Source: Actinoplanes cyaneus (GTDB taxonomy: Bacteria; Actinomycetota; Actinomycetes; Mycobacteriales; Micromonosporaceae). From it: a DNA stretch of 64,000 bases. Every line of letters starts with the position of its first letter. Position 1 is the stretch's first letter. The notes beneath the pieces were generated by a model. The model had not been told where the DNA came from, made no database searches, and worked only from the letters and a program-made list of their open reading frames with translations. Positions 43,352 to 51,954 of this stretch are shown here, piece by piece. The translations under genes and the position numbers were made by a program. The stretch is taken from positions 62,001-126,000 of the forward strand of contig NZ_BOMH01000014.1 of the NCBI RefSeq assembly GCF_016862095.1, in the 5' to 3' direction.

Positions 43352-44492
43352 CCATCCCGGCGACGCCGAGCAGGTGCCCCACCGTCCCACCGGCGCCGCT
43401 GCTGAACCGGCACAAGCGGTACATGCTGAAGAATCGGGCGGGAACCGTGCGGCGACGCCGCATCATGCGGTACCAGTGAGAAACGTGGACGTACCAACCG
43501 AGGATCCACCGCGCCGGAAGTCCAAGTGGTCCCTGGACCTCACCGACGAGGAGCCCGGAGCACCCACCGGGGCAACCGTCGGCGAGCCCGAGAAGAACTC
43601 CACGTTCCGCTTCGCGGCGATCGGCGCCCTGCTGATCGTCGTCCTCTTCGCCGGTTACGGCCTGGGCCGCCTCAACAACGGCACCGGCGCGAGCACCACC
43701 ACCACCACTCCGGCGGCCGCCACCAGCACCGGCAGCACGGTGGTCAACGAGAACATGCCGCACACCCACGGCGCGGCCGGCACCGGAGCCGCCGCGACCG
43801 GCGCTGTCGTCGGCGGCCTCTCGCTCAGCTCGGACGGCCTCACCCTGCACCCGCGCACGACCATGTTCGAGGCCGGCAAGAAGCAGCCCCTGAACTTCAC
43901 GATCGACGCGACCGGCGGCACCCCGGTCACCTCCTACGCGATCGTCCACGACAAACCCCTGCACCTGATCGTGGCCCGTCGCGACCTCACCGGTTTCCAG
44001 CACCTGCACCCGGTGATGGCCGACGACGGCACGTGGAGCATCGACCTGACGCTGGCCCAGCCGGGTGTCTACCGCATGATCGCGGACTTCACCGCCCTGG
44101 TCGGTGGCCGGCAGATCGCCACCACCCTGGGCACCGACCTGACCGTTGCGGGTGACTACGCGCCGCAGGCGCTGCCCGCCGCGTCCGACCGGGCGACCGT
44201 GGCCGGCCTCACCGTCACGTACGAGGGAAAGCCTGACACCAAAGCCGTCCAGCCCCTGCTGATGACGGTCACCGGCGGCGCCGTCGAGCCCTACCTCGGC
44301 GCGTTCGGCCATCTCGTCGTGCTGCGCCAGGGGGACGTCGCCTATCTGCACGTCCACCCGGAGCAGCAACTCGTCGACGGGAAGGTCAAGTTCTGGGTGA
44401 CGGCGCCCAGCCCCGGCGCCTACCGGATGTTCTTCGACTTCCAGGTCGCCGGCCAGGTCCACACCGCCGAGTGGACCCTCGAAGTGGGCTGA
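43344..44492 (+). CDS. His-rich membrane-anchored protein of the copper operon
   Basis: This 382-aa protein of unknown family has a long cytoplasmic N-terminus (1-88), one TM helix (about 90-111, FAAIGALLIVVLFAGYG), a Thr/Ala-rich linker and an extracytoplasmic domain (about 150-382). That domain has clusters of His: MPHTHG, VHDKPLHLIVAR, FQHLHPVM, and YLHVHPEQQ. Repeated beta segments with these loops suggest metal binding, probably copper, outside the cell. ATG at 43344 overlaps copZ. It is not CopC, CopA or a known oxidase; a role in copper capture or detoxification is inferred from the operon only. Confidence 0.78.
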   Translation: MPDHPGDAEQVPHRPTGAAAEPAQAVHAEESGGNRAATPHHAVPVRNVDVPTEDPPRRKSKWSLDLTDEEPGAPTGATVGEPEKNSTFRFAAIGALLIVVLFAGYGLGRLNNGTGASTTTTTPAAATSTGSTVVNENMPHTHGAAGTGAAATGAVVGGLSLSSDGLTLHPRTTMFEAGKKQPLNFTIDATGGTPVTSYAIVHDKPLHLIVARRDLTGFQHLHPVMADDGTWSIDLTLAQPGVYRMIADFTALVGGRQIATTLGTDLTVAGDYAPQALPAASDRATVAGLTVTYEGKPDTKAVQPLLMTVTGGAVEPYLGAFGHLVVLRQGDVAYLHVHPEQQLVDGKVKFWVTAPSPGAYRMFFDFQVAGQVHTAEWTLEVG

Positions 44493-44537
44493 GCGGAGCC
44501 GACCGGCTCGACCCGCCCGGTCAGCGCGACGAGCGGG

Positions 44538-45677
44538 TCAGCTGAGCAGGCCGGCCAGCGCCGGCTTGACGTCCCACTGGCCGATCAGCGCGTCGTATTC
44601 CGCCCGCTGCTCGGCGGTCGGCGCCGCCCCGGTGCGCCGTGCGCGCAGCATCAGGTTGCGCGGCGTGTGCGCGGAGTCGATGAACTCCACCACGTCGACC
44701 TTGTAGCCGTTGAGCCGCAGCAGGCCGGCCCGCAGCGAGTCGGTCAGCACGTCCGCGAAGCGCTCCCGGAGGATCGCGTGCCGGGTGAACTCCCCGTAGG
44801 GCGACGGCGACGTGTTGCTCTTGAGCTGGGCGGCGATGTCGTGGTGGCAGCACGGCGCGGCGAGGACCCAGCGTGCCTCCCACCGCACGGCACGGGCCAG
44901 CGCCTGGTCGGTGGCGGTGTCGCAGGCGTGCAACGCGAGCACGAGATCCGGCGTGAACGGCAGCTCGGCCGCCTCGATGGTGCCGGCCACGAAGGTCACG
45001 TCGTCGGAGCAGCCGAGCTGGGCGGCGACCTCACCGTTGCGTACCCGCTGATCCTCTCGGACATCGACCCCGGCGACCCGGACCGCGACGCCCCGCCCGG
45101 CCAGATAGCGGTAGGCCGCGAAGGTCAGATAAGCGTTTCCGCAGCCCAGGTCGACGACGCGCAGCGTCGGCGGAAGCTCGTCAGGCAGCGTCGCGGCGAG
45201 CGCGCGCAGGAAGGCGTCGATCTGCCGCCGCTTGGCCGCGTTGCCCCCGATCACCTCGAAGAGCGGGTCACCGGGGTCGAGCAGCCACTGCTTGGCACGG
45301 TCGTGATCCTGCGAAGTGGCAGGCGCGGTGGCCGTGGCGGCCCGGTGGACCTGGGCGTCGCCCTTCTTCGTGATCCGCACCTGGACGGTGGCCGAGTCGG
45401 TCTCCACGTGCCAGTTGCCGAACGGCTCGGCCAGCAGCTCGTCGACGGCGGCGGCCGCCTCAGCGCCGGGCGCGACGTTGCGGGTGAACGGGCGGGCGCC
45501 GTCGTCGGTGACGATCTGCAGCCGCGGACCACTCTTCAGTGTGACGGGGCGAACCTGGGCGCGTGTGACGGAAGGCACATGCCCGCGACGGCGACCGGCC
45601 GCGACGGCACGGGTCAGCCCCGGGGCGAGGAGGAGTTCGCGCACCTCGGCGAGCGCTTGATCGAGCGGTTGTGGCAT
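44538..45677 (-). CDS. SAM-dependent methyltransferase (METTL25/GSTCD-like)
   Basis: This 379-aa protein has a C-terminal methyltransferase domain (Methyltransf_32 type, about 145-340). The SAM site is VVDLGCGNAYLTFAAYRYL. Motif LALHACDTATDQALARAV followed by APCCHHDIAAQL is the conserved HACDxATD plus PCCH pair of the METTL25/GSTCD group. The first 130 residues are a specific N-domain (HVPSVTRAQVRPVTLKSG). The ATG at 45677 is clear. Members may methylate RNA or protein; target unknown. It is single, and divergent from the heme-oxygenase-like gene. Confidence 0.85.
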   Translation of the reverse strand: MPQPLDQALAEVRELLLAPGLTRAVAAGRRRGHVPSVTRAQVRPVTLKSGPRLQIVTDDGARPFTRNVAPGAEAAAAVDELLAEPFGNWHVETDSATVQVRITKKGDAQVHRAATATAPATSQDHDRAKQWLLDPGDPLFEVIGGNAAKRRQIDAFLRALAATLPDELPPTLRVVDLGCGNAYLTFAAYRYLAGRGVAVRVAGVDVREDQRVRNGEVAAQLGCSDDVTFVAGTIEAAELPFTPDLVLALHACDTATDQALARAVRWEARWVLAAPCCHHDIAAQLKSNTSPSPYGEFTRHAILRERFADVLTDSLRAGLLRLNGYKVDVVEFIDSAHTPRNLMLRARRTGAAPTAEQRAEYDALIGQWDVKPALAGLLS

Positions 45678-45715
45678 GCCTCCATTCTGCCCGCCCCGCG
45701 AGAACGCCCGGCGAG

Positions 45716-45738
45716 CCTGTGGACAACCCGTCCACAGG
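45716..45738. promoter_or_regulatory. Palindrome of two DnaA-like boxes
   Basis: CCTGTGGAC-AACCC-GTCCACAGG is a perfect 9-bp inverted repeat. One arm contains TTGTCCACA (minus strand, 45718-45726), and the other CCGTCCACA (45728-45736). It is located between divergent starts, 57 nt before the heme-oxygenase-like gene, where a promoter (TAGGTT near 45769) would be close. Confidence 0.6.
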
Positions 45739-45794
45739 GCCTATGGAGCATGCCCCGGTACGGCTAGGTTGATCCGAGGCGGAAGGAGAGTCCT

Positions 45795-46451
45795 ATGTGG
45801 CATCTGACGGACACGCCCGTGACCGGCGCGCTCTCCTCCCCACTGCGGAAGATCCTCGCGGAGGGTTCCACCGCGGCCCGGCACAGCCGATTCATCCAGG
45901 ACCTCGCCAACGGGCAGTTGCCGATCGGGGCCTATGCGGAGCTCGTCGCGCAGCATTGGTTCGTCTACGAGTCCCTGGAGCTGGCCACCACCGCGATGGC
46001 CGACGATCCGGTCGCCGGGCGCTTCTGTTTCCCCGAGCTGTTGCGCGTTCCGACGCTCGAGGCCGACCTGCGCTTTCTGCACGGCCCGCGCTGGCAGAGC
46101 CGGATCACCGCGCTGCCGGCCACCACGACGTATTGCACGCGCATCCGATCAGCCGCGTTCGGCCACGCCACCGGCTATGTGGCCCACCACTGCACGCGCT
46201 ATCTCGGCGATCTCGACGACGGCCAGTGGCTGGGCGCGGCGGTCTGGGAGATGTACAACTTCCGCCGCCAGGGCTATCGATTCTTCGTCTTCGAGGGCGT
46301 CAACCCGGAGCTCTTCCAGGCGCGCTATGACCATCAACTGGACACGACGCCCTGGACGCACGCGGAGCGGAACACGTTCCTGACCGAGGTCACGACAGCC
46401 GTCCAGCTCAATCTCGATCTGCTCGAGGAGCTCGGGAACCGCTGGATCTGA
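45795..46451 (+). CDS. Heme-oxygenase-fold protein lacking the proximal histidine
   Basis: This 218-aa protein is clearly of the biliverdin-producing heme oxygenase family. It has RHSRFIQDLANGQLP, FVYESLELATTAM, FPELLRVPTLEADLRFLHG, HCTRYLGDLDDGQWLG and QGYRFFVFEGV, in normal order and length. Two features are odd. The proximal His (H20 of HmuO, AHE) aligns with Ser25 in GSTAARHS, and the distal helix RYLGDLSGGQ reads RYLGDLDDGQ, with Asp for Ser and for the next Gly. It may not degrade heme in the usual way. GGAAGGAG precedes the ATG. No iron uptake genes are adjacent. Confidence 0.8.
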   Translation: MWHLTDTPVTGALSSPLRKILAEGSTAARHSRFIQDLANGQLPIGAYAELVAQHWFVYESLELATTAMADDPVAGRFCFPELLRVPTLEADLRFLHGPRWQSRITALPATTTYCTRIRSAAFGHATGYVAHHCTRYLGDLDDGQWLGAAVWEMYNFRRQGYRFFVFEGVNPELFQARYDHQLDTTPWTHAERNTFLTEVTTAVQLNLDLLEELGNRWI

Positions 46452-46654
46452 AAACCGATTCGCGCGTACGGCGGCAGTGGCGCTTTCCGCCCGGAATGCC
46501 ACCGTGAACGCGTGCGGGTGGGACGCCCTCACCGCCCTGGTGCTCGCGGGCGCGCAACATCCCGGGGCGCCACGCAAGCGCCCGCCCGCCGACGGAACCG
46601 GGGAAACCCAACGCCCACCGTCCGAGCCTGCAGCCTGGCGCGATCGAACCTACG

Positions 46655-46696
46655 CCGTGAAAAGCGCCTGAGATCGCGGTCACGACCTCAGGCGCT
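46655..46696 (-). terminator. Rho-independent terminator of the DEAD-box helicase gene
   Basis: Arms 46663-46672 and 46687-46696 (AGCGCCTGAG type, 10 bp) are perfect, and on the minus strand the stem is followed by TTTTCA. It starts about 10 nt after the helicase stop. It also lies downstream of the heme-oxygenase-like gene on the other strand. Confidence 0.8.
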
Positions 46697-46705
46697 CGTG
46701 GTGGA

Positions 46706-48772
46706 TCAGGCTTCCGCGGTGCCCACGCCCGCCTCGGACCCACTGCTCATGCTGCCGGCGGTGTCGTCCCCGGCGGGGGTGCTCCGGCGACGGCGACGAC
46801 GCGGGCGCGACTCCTCGGACGAGGACTCCGCGGCCGCCTCGGCAGGCGCGTCGGACGATGCCGGTGCGGAGTCCGGGACCGCAACGGGAACGGCGGCCGG
46901 GGCCTCGGCGGATGCCGAGTCCGAGGTCTCGCCCGGACCGGAGTCCGAGAAGGTGAGCGAGGTCGCGGGCGCGCGGCGACGACGGGTCCGCGCACGCGGC
47001 GCCTCGTCGGTTGCCACGCTCGATGAGGCGGCGGCCGCGCCCGATGAGGCGGAGGCCACGCTCGATGAGGCGGCGACCACAGGCGACGACTCGGCGGCCA
47101 CGGGTGACGAGGTGGCGGCCACGGCGGCCGGCTCAGCGGTCACGGGCGACGACCCGGTGGCTGTCGCCGCGGGAGTCTCCGACGGCTCGACTGCCGCGTC
47201 CGTACCCCCGAGCCCGGAAGCCGGACCCTCGACGACCTTGCGCCGGCGCCGCTGCCTCTTGGGCCGCTCGGCCCCTTCCTCGGACGAGGACGAAGGCGAG
47301 GACGACGGCGAGGAGGGCGACGTGCCCGGGCCGGAGGACGAGCCGTCGGGCGAAGCCGAACCCGAGAACGATCCGCCACGTGAACGCCCACCGCGTCCGC
47401 CGTCACGGCCACCATCGCGGCCACCGTCACGACCGCCGCTGCGGGACCGGCGTCCCCGGCCGCCACCACCGAGGTCTTCCTCGATCTCGGCGGAGAGGCC
47501 GGCGCGGTTCCGGTCGGCGGTCGGCAGCGTGCCCGAGACGTCCGTCGGAATGTCCAGGTCGTGGTAGAGCGCCGGACTCGTGTGGTAAGTCTCCGGCGGC
47601 TCCGGCATGTTGAGCCCGAGCGACTTGTCGATCAGGACCCAGCGAGGCATGTCCTCCCAGTCCACGAACGTCACGGCGACGCCCGTGGCGCCCGCGCGAC
47701 CGGTCCGGCCGATGCGGTGCGTGTAGGTCTCCGGATCCTCCGGGCAGTCGTAGTTGATCACGTGGGTGACGCCGGAGACGTCCAGGCCGCGGGCCGCGAC
47801 GTCGGTGGCGACCAGCACGTCGATCTTGCCGCTGCGGAACGCCCGGAGTGCCCGCTCGCGCGCGCCCTGGCCCAGGTCACCGTGCACCGCGGCGACCGCG
47901 AACCCGCGGAAGTCCAGCTCCTCGGAGACCTTGTCGGCGGCCCGCTTGGTCCGCGTGAAGATCATCGTGAGGCTGCGGTCCCTGGCCTGCAGGATCCGGG
48001 ACACCATCTCGATCTTGTTGAGCGGGTGCGTGCGGTAGACGACCTGCTTGGTCAGCGGGTTCGGACCGCTCTCGGTGGTGTGACCGGCGTGGATCGTCAT
48101 CGGGTTGCGCAGGAACCGGCGGGACAGCGCCACGATCGGGTCCGGCATGGTCGCCGAGAACAGCATGGTCTGCCGCTGCTCGGGGAGCATCGCGAGGATC
48201 TTCTCGACGTCGTCGAGGAAGCCCAGGTCGAGCATCCGGTCGGCCTCGTCGAGCACCAGCGCGTGGACGGCGTTGAGCTTGAGCTGCTTCTGCTTGGCCA
48301 GGTCGAGCAGGCGGCCGGGCGTGCCGACGAGGATCTCGACGCCCTTCTTCAGGGTGTCGACCTGCGGCTCGTACGCCACGCCGCCGTAGATCGGGAGGAC
48401 CCGGACGCCGCGCGTGCTGCCGGCGGCGGCGAGGTCGCGGGCCACCTGGAGGCCCAGCTCACGGGTGGGGACGACGATCAGGGCCTGGGGCCGGCCGTCG
48501 GCGCCCTCGGACGGGGCGAGGACCCGCTCCAGCAGCGGCAGACCGAAGCCGAGGGTCTTGCCGGTGCCGGTCGGTGCCTGGCCGATCAGGTCGGAGCCAC
48601 GGAGCGCGATGGGCAGCGCGTACTCCTGGATGGCGAAGGCGTGGGTGATACCCGCCTTGGCCAGTGCCTCGACAGTCTCGGGACGGACGCCCAGATCCGC
48701 GAAGGTGGGGCTGTCCGGCCGGACCGGGGCACGGTTCGTCACGGGGATGAGAGCTTGCTCAATGTCGGTCAT
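46706..48772 (-). CDS. DEAD-box RNA helicase with long low-complexity tail
   Basis: This is a 688-aa ATP-dependent RNA helicase of the RhlE/CshA-like type. Helicase core about residues 22-395: PTFADLGVRPETVEAL, Q motif, QAPTGTGKTLGFGLPLL (Walker A), VLDEADRMLDLGF (DEAD box), FSATMPD, and C-lobe HGDLGQGARERALRAFRSG and YTHRIGRTGRAGATG. The remaining ~290 residues are an RGG-like stretch (GGRDGGRDGGRDGGRGG) followed by Ser/Ala/Glu-rich disorder. ATG at 48772. It probably acts in ribosome assembly or RNA turnover. Terminated by the hairpin at 46663-46696. Confidence 0.94.
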   Translation of the reverse strand: MTDIEQALIPVTNRAPVRPDSPTFADLGVRPETVEALAKAGITHAFAIQEYALPIALRGSDLIGQAPTGTGKTLGFGLPLLERVLAPSEGADGRPQALIVVPTRELGLQVARDLAAAGSTRGVRVLPIYGGVAYEPQVDTLKKGVEILVGTPGRLLDLAKQKQLKLNAVHALVLDEADRMLDLGFLDDVEKILAMLPEQRQTMLFSATMPDPIVALSRRFLRNPMTIHAGHTTESGPNPLTKQVVYRTHPLNKIEMVSRILQARDRSLTMIFTRTKRAADKVSEELDFRGFAVAAVHGDLGQGARERALRAFRSGKIDVLVATDVAARGLDVSGVTHVINYDCPEDPETYTHRIGRTGRAGATGVAVTFVDWEDMPRWVLIDKSLGLNMPEPPETYHTSPALYHDLDIPTDVSGTLPTADRNRAGLSAEIEEDLGGGGRGRRSRSGGRDGGRDGGRDGGRGGRSRGGSFSGSASPDGSSSGPGTSPSSPSSSPSSSSEEGAERPKRQRRRRKVVEGPASGLGGTDAAVEPSETPAATATGSSPVTAEPAAVAATSSPVAAESSPVVAASSSVASASSGAAAASSSVATDEAPRARTRRRRAPATSLTFSDSGPGETSDSASAEAPAAVPVAVPDSAPASSDAPAEAAAESSSEESRPRRRRRRSTPAGDDTAGSMSSGSEAGVGTAEA

Positions 48773-48944
48773 GAAGTTTTACGGGTGCCCTCTCGTGGTG
48801 CGCCCGTCGAGTGTCTGGGGCGCGGTCTGTGTTTGGCGCGGGCCGCACGCTCGAAAGCGGGCCACACGCGGGGCCGTCGACACGAATCGACGGCGACACC
48901 AGCCACTCTACCCGACCCAATAGCAGACGCACTCAAGAGCAGTT

Positions 48945-48981
48945 ACGGGAGGGAACCCCCGGGACGAGGGCGCCCTCCCGT
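48945..48981. terminator. Hairpin after the DUF3107 gene
   Basis: Arms ACGGGAGGG (48945-48953) and CCCTCCCGT (48973-48981) are complementary and lie directly downstream of the DUF3107 stop, before the helicase promoter region. No T-run is seen. Weak terminator call. Confidence 0.5.
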
Positions 48982-48988
48982 TACCGCA

Positions 48989-49213
48989 TCAGCGGGTGGT
49001 GAACCCGAAAGGCCGGTGCGAGGCCTCGGCGATCTCCACGTAGGCCACCTTGGCGACCGGGATGATCACCTTGCGACCCTTCTCATCCGTGAGCGTCAGG
49101 ACGCCGTCCTTGGCCAGGGCCTCGGACACCGCCTCCTCGACCTCCGCCGGAGTCTGGGCGCTTTCCAGCACGAGCTCACGCGGCGACTGCTGCACGCCGA
49201 TCTTGACCTCCAC
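48989..49213 (-). CDS. DUF3107 protein
   Basis: This 74-aa small protein is the actinobacterial DUF3107 family, starting VEVKIGVQQSPRELVLES and with the ending AYVEIAEASHRPFGF. The function is unknown; it is typically encoded near the TetR and helicase genes seen here. GTG at 49213 has AGGAGG 6 nt upstream and fits the family start; a TTG further upstream (49231) adds MTEEDS only. Confidence 0.88.
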   Translation of the reverse strand: MEVKIGVQQSPRELVLESAQTPAEVEEAVSEALAKDGVLTLTDEKGRKVIIPVAKVAYVEIAEASHRPFGFTTR

Positions 49214-49252
49214 GGAGTCCTCCTCTGTCAACCCGTATACCGCTTCGAAAGG

Positions 49253-49912
49253 CTATCCGATTTCCGGTGCCGTTCCGGCCGTTGAACCGCCCTGCAGGGG
49301 GAAGCTGGCGATCCCGCGCCAGATCAGAGCGGCGACGAGGCTCTCGGCTTCAGCTTTGGGCGTACGGCGGCCGTTCGCCAGCCAGTACTGAGCGGCCGCT
49401 CCGGAGGCGCCGGCGAGGCCGGAGGCCAGCAGCTGCGCCTGGTCCGGCCGGAGCCCGGTGTCCGAGATGATCGTCTCGGTCAGCGCCTCGATGCAGCCCT
49501 GCTCGACCCGCTCGACCCGCTGCCGCACCTGCGGGTCGTTGCGCAGGTCGGACTCGAAGACCAGGCGGAACGCCTCGCTCTCGTGGTCCATGAAGTCGAA
49601 ATACGCCCGGACGGCGCCCTTCACCCGCTCCTTGTTGTCCGGGGTCGCCTCCAACGCGCCCCGGACCTTGGCGATGATGGCGTCGCAGTGGGTGTCCAGC
49701 AGAGCCAGGTAGAGCTCGAGCTTGCCGGGGAAGTGCTGGTAGAGCACAGGCTTGGAGACGCCCGCGCGCTCAGCGATGTCATCCATCGCGGCGGCGTGGT
49801 AGCCGTGCGCGACGAAGATCTGCTGGGCGGCGGCCAGCAGTTGCTTGCGGCGTGCCGATCTCGGCAGCCGGGTGGGGCGAGTGGTCTGAGCCCCGCCGGA
49901 CGCGGCGGTCAT
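49253..49912 (-). CDS. TetR family transcriptional regulator
   Basis: This 219-aa regulator has a TetR HTH at about residues 18-65 (RRKQLLAAAQQIFVAHGYHAAAMDDIAERAGVSKPVLYQHF, recognised in parts; the VSKPVLYQHFP stretch is the recognition helix). A ligand-binding helical domain follows. A GGAGG site is 10 nt before the ATG at 49912. It is divergent from the Pro-rich protein gene by 158 bp, and 39 nt upstream of the DUF3107 gene on the same strand, so it is probably co-transcribed with it. The ligand is unknown. Confidence 0.94.
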   Translation of the reverse strand: MTAASGGAQTTRPTRLPRSARRKQLLAAAQQIFVAHGYHAAAMDDIAERAGVSKPVLYQHFPGKLELYLALLDTHCDAIIAKVRGALEATPDNKERVKGAVRAYFDFMDHESEAFRLVFESDLRNDPQVRQRVERVEQGCIEALTETIISDTGLRPDQAQLLASGLAGASGAAAQYWLANGRRTPKAEAESLVAALIWRGIASFPLQGGSTAGTAPEIG

Positions 49913-50070
49913 ATCTGGTGAACCTCCAGGGGGTCGGTCCCCGCGGTTTGTCGACGCGGATTGCCCGGATCGGCGCTTGTCGCGGTCGTGCGGGCAATTG
50001 TCGCGACGCTGCAACTTATCGCCACTGCAACCACACGGTAGCCTCAGCGGGGGCGAGCGAGGAGCACGCG

Positions 50071-51954
50071 GTGGATGAAACAGGGCATTCCGGAGACGCC
50101 GGAGCCGCGAGCGGCGGCAACGGTGCCGACGGGCGTGACCGCAGTCGGGTGAACGGCTGGACGAATGGTGAAAACCCGTGGTCGAACACGGGCTCCGCGC
50201 TGGAGCAGGAAGCGGACCTGCCGCCCTGGCGGCGCGGGAACGCCGGCCGGCAACCCTTCCCGGAACGCCCCTTCGGGCCCGCTCCGAGCTCTGCCGTGCC
50301 CGCGCAGGCGCCACCCCCGCCGGGGTTCGTGGACCCACCGCAGCCCACCGAGATTCCCCCTTCCGGGAACACCGAGACGTCGCCGTGGTCCGGCGACCGC
50401 AGCCGTCTGGCTGACATTCTCGGTCACCGGCCGCGTCCGGTCGATCCGGCACCGTCCGCTCCGTCCAGCGCGCCCCCTTTTCCGTACGAGGGTGACCTCG
50501 ACGATTCGTACCGTGGCGGTCCGCCGGCGCCGATCCAGCGCGCCGCCGTGCCGATGGCCCGCCCCACGGGCCCGACCCAGGGAGATCCACTGAGCCGGAC
50601 CGACGCTCCGTCCGAACCGACCCGATCCCGGCACGCGCTGGTCAACGACACGCTCGCGCAGGGCCTGCCCCGGGTGGAGCCTGCCGCACCGGCGGGGGAC
50701 CAGCGATCGGTGGACAACGAGCCCGGCCTGGGCCTCCCGACGTACGATGCGTCCAGTTTCGCCCGCCGCGGTTACGAGCCGGCCCCTTCCTACCCGTCCG
50801 AGAGCCTCAGTTCCGCGCTGGACGAGCCGAGCGAGGCGCTGCCCCAGCGCGTGCCGGCCCAGCCGGACGTGCCCCGAGTCCCGGAGCCGCCCGCAGTGGA
50901 GCCATCGGCCGAGGCGCCCGCCCTGGCACGCATCGCGACGCACCTGCGCCGCGGCGACGTCGTGCCCGCGCAGGAACGTCAGGAGGGCTTCGACGTGCAG
51001 GCCATCCTGGCCGCCGTGCGAGAGGTCGCCGGCGTGCGGGACGCGTCGCTGCGCGCCACCCCGACCGGCGCGCACAGCCTGCGGCTCGACCTGGCCGACG
51101 GCGCCGACGCGGCCGAGGTGAGCCGTCACGTCGCCCGCCTGCTGCAGGAGCGCATGGGTCTGGACGCGGCCATGCCCGGTGCGTTCGGCGGTGTCGGCTC
51201 GGCGCCCGCCCCGGTGGTGCCGGCCCAAGCCACCCGGCCCGGCCGTGCCTCGGTCAGGCCGATCTCCCCGGCCGCGTCGCAGGCCTCCGCGCCGCCGGCC
51301 CCGGCCCCGGTCTCGGCCGCCCCGGTCTCCGCCGCCCCGATCACTGCGCCGCCGGTCCAGCCGCCCCCGGTCTCGCCGCCGCCGATGATGGCGCCGCCGA
51401 TGCAGGCGCCTCCGGTCTCGCCGGCCCCGCGGACGGCGCCTGCGCCCGCGCCCGCTCCGAAGCCCGAGCCGGTCGCCGCCCCCGCCGCCCTGGCCCCGCG
51501 CGACCTGAACAAACCCCGCCCGCTCGACCCGGGCGACCGGCCCGGCCCACGCGTCCTGATCGAGAACGTGCACGTCAACACGTTCGGGGCGGACGCGACC
51601 GTCGAGGTGCGGCTGCGTGCCGGCGACCGGACGGCGTCCGGCATCGCCACCGGCCCGGCCGTCGACGGGTACCTGTTGCGCCTGTGCGCGACCGCCACCG
51701 CCGGCGCGGTCGACGAGCTGCTGTCGGCGTCGACGCACGCGGACGGCCCGGCCCGCTGCTTCGTCGAGCACGCCGCCGCCGTCTCGTTCGGCTCCAGCCA
51801 GGTCGCCGTCGTGGTGCTGCTGCTGTCCTGCGCGGGCGGCTGGGTCGAGCAGCTCTCCGGCTCGGCCGTGGTCACCGGCGACGACCGGCACGCCATGGTG
51901 CGCGCCACATTGGCTGCCGTGAACCGTCGCGTCGAGGCACTCTTGGCCTCGTGA
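50071..51954 (+). CDS. Pro-rich protein of unknown function
   Basis: This 627-aa protein has no signal peptide or TM. Residues 1-290 and about 375-480 are Pro/Ala-rich and disordered (APVSAAPVSAAP tract). Two compact parts are visible: about 306-370 (FDVQAILAAVREVAGVRDASLR) and about 493-627 (RVLIENVHVNTFGADATVEVRL, VEHAAAVSFGSSQVAVVVLL), similar in their alpha/beta character. The family is probably restricted to the Micromonosporaceae; I do not recognise it. GTG at 50071 has GAGGAG at 6 nt. The stop overlaps the GTG of the hydrolase gene. Confidence 0.7.
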   Translation: MDETGHSGDAGAASGGNGADGRDRSRVNGWTNGENPWSNTGSALEQEADLPPWRRGNAGRQPFPERPFGPAPSSAVPAQAPPPPGFVDPPQPTEIPPSGNTETSPWSGDRSRLADILGHRPRPVDPAPSAPSSAPPFPYEGDLDDSYRGGPPAPIQRAAVPMARPTGPTQGDPLSRTDAPSEPTRSRHALVNDTLAQGLPRVEPAAPAGDQRSVDNEPGLGLPTYDASSFARRGYEPAPSYPSESLSSALDEPSEALPQRVPAQPDVPRVPEPPAVEPSAEAPALARIATHLRRGDVVPAQERQEGFDVQAILAAVREVAGVRDASLRATPTGAHSLRLDLADGADAAEVSRHVARLLQERMGLDAAMPGAFGGVGSAPAPVVPAQATRPGRASVRPISPAASQASAPPAPAPVSAAPVSAAPITAPPVQPPPVSPPPMMAPPMQAPPVSPAPRTAPAPAPAPKPEPVAAPAALAPRDLNKPRPLDPGDRPGPRVLIENVHVNTFGADATVEVRLRAGDRTASGIATGPAVDGYLLRLCATATAGAVDELLSASTHADGPARCFVEHAAAVSFGSSQVAVVVLLLSCAGGWVEQLSGSAVVTGDDRHAMVRATLAAVNRRVEALLAS

